DNA of 9,558 nt. Origin: Desulfurococcales archaeon (GTDB lineage: Archaea > Thermoproteota > Thermoprotei_A > Sulfolobales > AG1). This document shows positions 5,316 to 9,558 of the stretch, piece after piece (the first letter of the stretch is position 1; each line of letters starts with the position of its first letter). Position numbers and translations under genes: made by a program. The DNA lies in contig JALXCO010000300.1 of the NCBI GenBank assembly GCA_026990885.1, positions 1-9,558 of the forward strand, read 5' to 3'. The notes under the pieces were generated by a model that searched no databases, was not told where the DNA came from, and saw only the letters and a list, made by a program, of their open reading frames with translations.

Positions 5316-5370
5316 ACTTGTAGAGGTTCCTGTCACGTTTACGAATCTCCTCCAGGATCTCGTCAACACT
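5314..5370 (-). pseudogene. VapB antitoxin remnant (C-terminal fragment)
   Basis: Reading the minus strand from 5370 gives SVDEILEEIRKRDRNLYK and then TAG at 5314-5316, directly overlapping the first codons of the toxin remnant. The charged helix and its position are those of a VapB C-terminus that binds the toxin. Upstream in the same frame there are two TAA codons within 12 bases, and no start or DNA-binding part is recognisable, so the gene is dead. This tail is unlike those of the AF2212-type antitoxins at the other two loci, so it was probably a different VapBC family. Confidence 0.55.
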
Positions 5371-5779
5371 TCTTTAGCTTTAAAGGTCATGGATAAAGAT
5401 GTTGAACCGAGCAATATAGAGATATAGGATAGAGATATAGGTGTCAGAATTATGTTGTAGGTAAGGTTGAAAGAAATGTGATCTAATATTAATGAAGATT
5501 TTGTATTCAACACTAATCCCTGATCAGGTTTCTTTCTTTTTTACCTCGGATCACCAATAACTTTTCCTAAAACGTATCTTAGGGCTTCTATAGTTATTGC
5601 TTAATTAAGTCGTTCAAGCAGATGTATGCATGATTCCGTTAATTTCATACATAACTGTTTTAATAATGAAATGCTATACCGCAATGTTCGTAAAATAAAA
5701 TATTAATCAATAACCCCCATACAAAAGAGTCCTTATGCAACTCACAACCTGTACCTTAATTGCTGAGATAAAGGAAAAG
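5371..5779. other. Gene-free AT-rich stretch
   Basis: No gene is supported. The minus frame that stays open across 5371-5513 is low-complexity and joins the toxin remnant by chance. A plus-strand T-rich run, TTTCTTTCTTTTTT (5529-5542), could act as an archaeal terminator, but no plus-strand gene precedes it. The rest is strongly A/T-rich, probably the far edge of the toxin-antitoxin island. Confidence 0.45.
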
Positions 5780-6160
5780 TTAACCTCTCCGACTAGACAG
5801 TAAAAGGAGAAGGCCATGGGTAAAGGCAGAGAAGATAAAGTAACGCAAAGATTCTGCACTATACCCGTTCACATCATCAACAAAAACATACGTGAGACCA
5901 AGTAGCAGTGAAAGAGCTCCACTAACAATCAGTAACACCCCATCATAGCCTGCCCCACACTCTATATACTCATACAATAAACCAACCCATGTCGCCACGA
6001 GAGCCACGAAACCCACAACCCGAACTAGGAACCATAGATCCTCAGCAATACCACCCCAAGCGGTGATCGAGATAACGCTGAAAAAGAATGCCGCCCCAAC
6101 AAGGAGTCGCCAGACAATTTTCGCCATACTACATGCTTGATGCTTCTTTCTAGCGGGCAT
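5780..6160 (-). CDS. Small four-helix membrane protein, unrecognised
   Basis: Starting at the ATG at 6160 the product is 126 aa. It has a basic cytoplasmic N-terminus (MPARKKHQ), four hydrophobic segments at about 16-35, 43-63, 74-94 and 105-121, and a basic SSRRG tail. Loops are short; an acidic one (VDDVNG) joins helices three and four. No family motif is visible. The frame extends upstream to an ATG at 6229, but that is upstream of the likely TATA box (6211-6216), and GGGAG (6170-6174) lies nine bases before the ATG at 6160, so I prefer the shorter form. A third option is the ATG at 6127. It diverges from the broken membrane-protein gene that begins at 6289, and the roles of the two might be linked. 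Confidence 0.65.
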   Translation of the reverse strand: MPARKKHQACSMAKIVWRLLVGAAFFFSVISITAWGGIAEDLWFLVRVVGFVALVATWVGLLYEYIECGAGYDGVLLIVSGALSLLLGLTYVFVDDVNGYSAESLRYFIFSAFTHGLLLLLSSRRG

Positions 6161-6210
6161 ATCCTTATACTCCCTTATGAACGGTGCTATGGGCGGTATT
6201 ATTACTACGC

Positions 6211-6216
6211 TATAAA
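6211..6216 (-). promoter_or_regulatory. Probable TATA box of the small membrane protein gene
   Basis: TTTATA on the minus strand predicts a transcription start near 6187, giving a leader of about 27 bases with GGGAG before the ATG at 6160. It would place the ATG at 6229 outside the transcript. Confidence 0.35.
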
Positions 6217-6288
6217 CCTGATATAGCATGCTTTTTACTGTTTAATATTATGGATTTGTAGATCGCTTTATGGGAGGTGTTTGCTATA

Positions 6289-7146
6289 TTGGTTTCTGGA
6301 ACTAGTGATTCTAGGCGGGAGATTTTGCTTATATATATGTCAGTTCTGCTTATATACTTAAGTTCAGCCCTGAAGTAGTTAGAAGCCCGATCTTTATATT
6401 GATGTATATAGTTATAGCTATAGCCCTATATTCCTTAACAGCATACATGCTCCATAGACGTCTGGGTAACGGATCTTTTAGGCGTTATCTTGGATTTACT
6501 AGTAGCAGTTTTCTTGAAAGCATAATATTATCATCAGCATCAATAGCTCTTCCCGCCATAGTGCTTGGCAATTATAGCCTATATATTCTATGGAGTAGAC
6601 CTCTTTGGAAAATTATTTGAGGCTACCAGTAATTATGATAGATATCTTGCTCCGCCATGGTTTGATTACGTGCCTAAAACCTTTCTACCGCTAGTAGCCC
6701 TCCTGGTCTGGTTATTTGCTGGTGTAGTCTGGTTTGCACTGGTACAAACCTTTTCAATCCAGTATCTATCTAGGAGTCTCAGTATAGCTGCGATTCCGGT
6801 AGCTTCAGTAATGTTCATACTATTATATAACGCTCCCCTCCTAACGGGAGAGTGGAAGCTGGACGACATAATATTCCTAGGATTAGTGTATCCAGCTATT
6901 TTGTATAGATATCGAAACTCGCTGGGGTTGATAGTAAGCTATGTAGAATTATATGAAATGCCTGTAAGAGCAGCATTCCTTAGAGGTTGGGGTTTCGATG
7001 CGCTAAACATAGTATTATTATTTCAAGTTGCATAGGGAATAACCTCTATAATAATAGCGCTCGCACTAATATGGGGCAAAATCCAAAAAACATTGAAGAT
7101 CATAATTCGAAGCATCTATCACTCTCTACCCAGTAAACATTCTTGA
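6289..7146 (+). pseudogene. Broken polytopic membrane protein gene, CPBP-like
   Basis: One membrane protein can be read only by joining four pieces. (1) From a TTG at 6289, nine bases after GGGAGGTG: a first helix with REILLIYMSVLLIYL, ending in TAG at 6376. (2) A second frame, giving SPEVVRSPIFILMYIVIAIA and so on to about 6563. (3) After one extra base near 6563-6567, a long frame from AIIAYIFYGVDLFGKLF with several helices to TAG at 7033-7035. (4) The same frame beyond that stop, GITSIIIALALIWGKIQK, to TGA at 7144. Segments such as FILLYNAP and GLVYPAILYRYRNSLGLIVSY recall motifs 2 and 3 of CPBP/CAAX-type intramembrane proteases, but the EExxxR, FxxxH and HxxxN catalytic residues are absent. 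Three lesions make it a pseudogene. The family assignment is tentative; the gene break is well supported. Confidence 0.65.
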
Positions 7147-7368
7147 CCTCCCACTATCTTCTTTCCCATCCTATGTAGCTGTAGATTTTACTAGAGCGTA
7201 TTGGGTGTACCTCTACCATTTATAGTATCCTTGACTAAAACTAGCCAGGTTTCCTCAAAGCTTCCTCGGGTTTATGGTTCTCAAAGATCTATAATTGCTG
7301 ATCGTTACTTATGAGCTATTATATATAGCAGAATCCTTGAAAGCTGCAAACTGTATAATAATCCAGTA

Positions 7369-7914
7369 CTATTTCTGATCTTTAAAAACAACTAAAAATC
7401 TACATTGTGGATATCCCTCAGCTATACTGTGGATGAGGCTTACCCTGGCTTTTAGGGCGTCTTGGAGGAATTTTGCTTCGGCTCTACAGATTTCGGAGTA
7501 TGTCTGTGAGATCGCTATTAGAGGGCATCTGTTTTCAACAATCTCATACGTGTTGCGCCTTATCTTTCTGTAGATTGTATCGTATCCCTCGCTGTTCCTC
7601 ATGCTAATCAGCTCCTTTATCTTACTCTCGCCGTCTAAACTATCGAGTCTTCTTCTATAGAGATCGAGGCACTCGCTGTATATGGATGTAGCGATCTTTG
7701 ATACGTGGTCCCTGCCTAGAACCTTCTCTATATAGTGCAGCGACTTGATCGCGAATGCCGCTAGAGTGAATAAGCCGTGAACCTGTGGTGAAGCGTTATT
7801 TCTTAGTTTAACCACTGCTATAGGTCTGCCGCGGCCCCTTCTAACATAGATCTTCTCGACCAAACCCTCAGACTCCAGGGCCTTAACGTGCTTCAGGATC
7901 GCGGCCTTAGACAC
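7369..7914 (-). CDS. Winged-helix regulator with SufR-like cysteines; N-terminus unresolved
   Basis: The product is a transcription factor. From the GTG at 7914 it has 181 aa, starting inside the recognition helix (VSKAAILKHVKALESEGLVE) and wing (RRGRGRPIAVVKL). The first half of the HTH is encoded upstream in the same frame, to about 8010 (SPSKLKIILLLRSRGPLPLH, then ELAREFR), so the true protein must be about 30 residues longer. The C-terminal half holds C130, C143 and C171 (GTG numbering). NRCP followed by C after exactly 12 residues, then GYPQCRF, resembles the Fe-S-binding part of SufR-type repressors; the usual additional cysteine seems replaced by Ser163. It may sense iron-sulfur or redox state. 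An inverted repeat (8040-8061) and TATA box lie just upstream. No suf genes are in the window. Confidence 0.8.
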   Translation of the reverse strand: MSKAAILKHVKALESEGLVEKIYVRRGRGRPIAVVKLRNNASPQVHGLFTLAAFAIKSLHYIEKVLGRDHVSKIATSIYSECLDLYRRRLDSLDGESKIKELISMRNSEGYDTIYRKIRRNTYEIVENRCPLIAISQTYSEICRAEAKFLQDALKARVSLIHSIAEGYPQCRFLVVFKDQK

Positions 7915-8028
7915 TCTAAACTCTCTAGCCAGCTCGTGGAGGGGTAGGGGACCCCGGGACCTCAGCAGAAGAATAATCTTGAGCTTGCTGGGTGAGAGAG
8001 GAGCTCTGTCAGATAATTCTAATTCACC

Positions 8029-8036
8029 TATATATA
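8029..8036 (-). promoter_or_regulatory. Probable TATA box of the regulator gene
   Basis: TATATATA on the minus strand, within AAAGTATATATAGG, predicts a transcript starting near 8007. That is just where the regulator's conserved HTH sequence begins, consistent with a leaderless message. No ATG, GTG or TTG is in frame there, however. Confidence 0.5.
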
Positions 8037-8039
8037 CTT

Positions 8040-8061
8040 TATTAATAGGGGACTATTAATA
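8040..8061. promoter_or_regulatory. Perfect inverted repeat, probable operator
   Basis: TATTAATAG (8040-8048) and CTATTAATA (8053-8061) are exact reverse complements separated by GGGA. The repeat abuts the TATA box of the regulator gene on its upstream side, the place where archaeal regulators can act on TBP/TFB binding. A dimeric winged-helix protein, most simply the regulator's own product, is the likely binder. It also lies 21 bases beyond the stop of the amidohydrolase gene and might form an RNA hairpin at that transcript's end, but the stem is A/T-rich and no U-tract follows on that strand. Confidence 0.55.
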
Positions 8062-8081
8062 TTGATATTTTTTGAATTCAG

Positions 8082-8888
8082 CTATTCTTGGGTCTTTAAA
8101 GGTATTTCTGTTGTTGATGAATAGTACTTCAGGATCAGGTCCCTCCTAGCCACTATATCGTCTAGATACCTCCATCTAGATCTAATTCTATCTATCTTCT
8201 CCAGATCTATAATATACTCGCCAGCGCCAGGGTCGGAGCCCATATCAAAAACTATCTTTCCCTCAGGATCAGCTATAAAGCTACCGCCATTAACGGCTCT
8301 ACCATCCGTATACCTCATCCTGGTCGCGTTTACGTGAATAACATATACAGTGTTCTCAGCAGATCTAGATGAAGCCAGGGACCTCCACAGATATGATCTA
8401 TCTGAAGGTATAAAGCTCGGGTTAACAATAACTCTAGCCCCCCTCAATGCCAGGTATCTCGCGATCTCTGGATACACTAGATCAACACAAACAACAGAAC
8501 CAACATTGGGGTACTGTCCATAGTAAGCAGGTAGCTGGCCAGGCGATACACGCCTCCTCTCACCAGTTGCGTTGCTTGGATATACCTTGTCGCCAATAAC
8601 GTATCTGCCTCTGCTATCTATTATGAGGGACTTAGACACTATCGATTCATTAACCCTCACATATGACGATCCAGACACAAGGATCCTGGAGCCCGAGGCA
8701 TCAAGAAGGCCGATAGACCTATCTATATACTCCTTCATCGACAGCGGCTTCCTCCCAAGCCAGTTCTCGTAGAGCGCAACCAGATCGGGTTTAGAGAGCA
8801 CCGATGCCAGATCTAGAATTCTATTAGCATTCACATCGGGGTCCCGCGGATGGGAAAACGCCTGTATTATGCCGATCCTTATTTTCAT
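8082..8888 (-). CDS. Nitrilase-superfamily carbon-nitrogen hydrolase
   Basis: This 268-aa cytoplasmic amidohydrolase has the Glu-Lys-Cys catalytic triad of the family: E41 in LYENW, K101 in GDKVYPSN and C134 in VVCVDLVYPE, with the following E141 also conserved. The N-terminus KIRIGIIQAF and the later NPSF, RSAENTVYVIHVNATR and GGSFIADPEGKIVF segments are the expected strands of the alpha-beta-beta-alpha sandwich. Length is typical. The substrate cannot be told from sequence; omega-amidase- and carbamoylase-type branches are both possible. The start is ATG at 8888. The usual ribosome binding site is weak, while a TATA-like site overlaps the end of sucD about 29 bases upstream, so a leaderless transcript is likely. 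Read-through from sucD, 35 bases away on the same strand, is also possible. Confidence 0.93.
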   Translation of the reverse strand: MKIRIGIIQAFSHPRDPDVNANRILDLASVLSKPDLVALYENWLGRKPLSMKEYIDRSIGLLDASGSRILVSGSSYVRVNESIVSKSLIIDSRGRYVIGDKVYPSNATGERRRVSPGQLPAYYGQYPNVGSVVCVDLVYPEIARYLALRGARVIVNPSFIPSDRSYLWRSLASSRSAENTVYVIHVNATRMRYTDGRAVNGGSFIADPEGKIVFDMGSDPGAGEYIIDLEKIDRIRSRWRYLDDIVARRDLILKYYSSTTEIPLKTQE

Positions 8889-8910
8889 CAGCTATACACG
8901 CATATGGTGT

Positions 8911-8925
8911 AGTTAATACTTAATC
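8911..8925 (-). promoter_or_regulatory. Probable TATA region of the amidohydrolase gene
   Basis: GATTAAGTATTAACT on the minus strand is centred about 29 bases before the ATG at 8888 and overlaps the stop of sucD. The spacing suits a leaderless crenarchaeal transcript. Support is composition and distance only. Confidence 0.4.
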
Positions 8926-9558
8926 AGCCAAAAACTTTCTTAGCTAGAGCCGCAACCTCCATAGGCGTTAAGGCGACCTCTATACCTGATGATCTCAGAG
9001 CGCTGATTTTAGATTCGGCAGTACCCATACCCATAGTTATTATGGCTCCAGCATGCCCCATCCTCTTGCCCGGTGGAGCAGTTTTACCGGCTATATACGC
9101 TATTATAGGTTTCTTGAGGCCCACATCCCTAATGTATCTAGCCAGTCTCTCTTCAGCATCGCCACCTATCTCGCCTATAACAACAATCCCTTTAGTATCG
9201 GGATCTTCGAAGAACATTTTAACGACATCTATAAAGTCCAGCCCCGTAATGGGGTCCCCTCCAATACCTACAACCGTGCTTTGCCCGTATCCTGATCTGC
9301 TTAGATAGTCCGATATCTCATACGTCAATGTACCGCTTCTCGAAACGATCCCTATATGGCCCGGGCTAAACGACCTTGCAGGCTGAATACCAACCTTAAC
9401 CCTGATAGGAGGAGCAATAACGCCCGGGCAGTTAGGGCCTACAACAACCACACCCTTACCTCTAGCATAGTTTATCATCTTGATCTCGTCATGCAGAGGT
9501 ATACCCTCAGTTATAACAACAATATTCCTCACACCAGCATCAACAGCCTCATAGAAGG
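8924..9558 (-). CDS. sucD: Succinyl-CoA ligase alpha subunit, 5' end outside the window
   Basis: About 210 C-terminal residues of the alpha subunit of succinyl-CoA synthetase are visible. The enzyme interconverts succinyl-CoA and succinate with NTP synthesis in the citric acid cycle. Diagnostic parts are VVVVGPNCPGVIAP, the SFSPGHIGIVSRSGTLTYE region, VGIGGDPITGLDF, IVVIGEIGGDAEE, and GKRMGHAGAIITMG, which contains the histidine that becomes phosphorylated (GHAGAI). The frame stays open to the right edge: residues before the internal GTG at 9532 read FYEAVDAGVRNIVV, typical of the family, so that GTG is not the start. Full-length proteins have about 290 residues, so some 80 are missing. The beta subunit gene is expected upstream, outside the window. 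ADP- versus GDP-forming type cannot be decided. Confidence 0.96.
   Translation of the reverse strand, partial: FYEAVDAGVRNIVVITEGIPLHDEIKMINYARGKGVVVVGPNCPGVIAPPIRVKVGIQPARSFSPGHIGIVSRSGTLTYEISDYLSRSGYGQSTVVGIGGDPITGLDFIDVVKMFFEDPDTKGIVVIGEIGGDAEERLARYIRDVGLKKPIIAYIAGKTAPPGKRMGHAGAIITMGMGTAESKISALRSSGIEVALTPMEVAALAKKVFG

Noticed and set aside
5244..5513. 89-aa minus-strand ORF as a single real gene
   Set aside because: Only its last 22 or so residues look like protein of a known family (PIN toxin start); the first part is low-complexity A/T-rich sequence, and another frame there encodes a VapB tail.
5541..5591. Minus-strand stretch IEALRYVLGKVIGDPR as the end of a lost gene
   Set aside because: Only about 17 codons, a stop immediately upstream, and no family recognised; could be chance.
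7191..7275. Minus-strand stretch FEETWLVLVKDTINGRGTP as a gene remnant
   Set aside because: It reads like protein but is short, has no start and matches nothing I know.
8572..9308. Plus-strand ORFs opposite the amidohydrolase and sucD genes
   Set aside because: They are antisense shadows of strongly conserved genes and have unlikely compositions.
1..9558. CRISPR array, insertion sequence or transposase
   Set aside because: No regularly spaced direct repeats, no terminal inverted repeats with a transposase-like frame, and no recognisable integrase gene were seen in the window.

Overview
The window looks like a chromosome segment of a hyperthermophilic crenarchaeon (Thermoprotei, Desulfurococcales-like). 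The evidence is a tRNA-Lys gene with an archaeal bulge-helix-bulge intron, AGG/AGA- and ATA-rich coding, GTG/TTG starts, TATA-type promoters about 25-30 bases before genes, a thermophile-type family-4 uracil-DNA glycosylase, and several VapBC toxin-antitoxin modules. No species can be named from the sequence alone.

Layout. Positions 1-2093 are compact housekeeping sequence. They hold an unrecognised protein with a hydrophobic C-terminal half (+), a convergent uracil-DNA glycosylase (-), a small conserved crenarchaeal protein (+), and tRNA-Lys(UUU) (+) with a 38-nt intron in its variable loop.

Positions 2094 to about 5520 form an accessory island directly behind the tRNA. All its recognisable genes are on the minus strand: a DUF5678-like small protein paired with a retropepsin-like aspartic protease; an AF2212-type antitoxin running in frame into a frameshifted PIN toxin; an intact VapBC pair of the same type; and a remnant of a third VapBC. 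Between them lie AT-rich gene-free stretches with two diverged copies of a structured-looking element (A, 3093-3205; B, 4294-4375), a tRNA 3'-end look-alike, a palindromic divergent promoter and a possible 40-aa hydrophobic ORF.

Positions 5780-7146 hold a small four-helix membrane protein (-) and, divergently, a broken multi-helix membrane protein gene (+) with two frameshifts and one in-frame stop. It weakly resembles CPBP/CAAX-type intramembrane proteases but lacks their catalytic residues.

Positions 7369-9558 return to well-kept genes, all on the minus strand: succinyl-CoA ligase alpha subunit (5' end outside the window), a nitrilase-superfamily amidohydrolase, and a winged-helix regulator with SufR-like cysteine spacing. 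A perfect inverted repeat and a TATA box lie directly before the regulator, suggesting autoregulation. Its DNA-binding domain has no ordinary start codon upstream.

The overall picture is a core genome interrupted by a tRNA-adjacent patch that gathers and degrades toxin-antitoxin-like pairs. The most promising leads are the protease/DUF5678 pair, the A/B elements next to VapBC loci, and the regulator with its palindrome.
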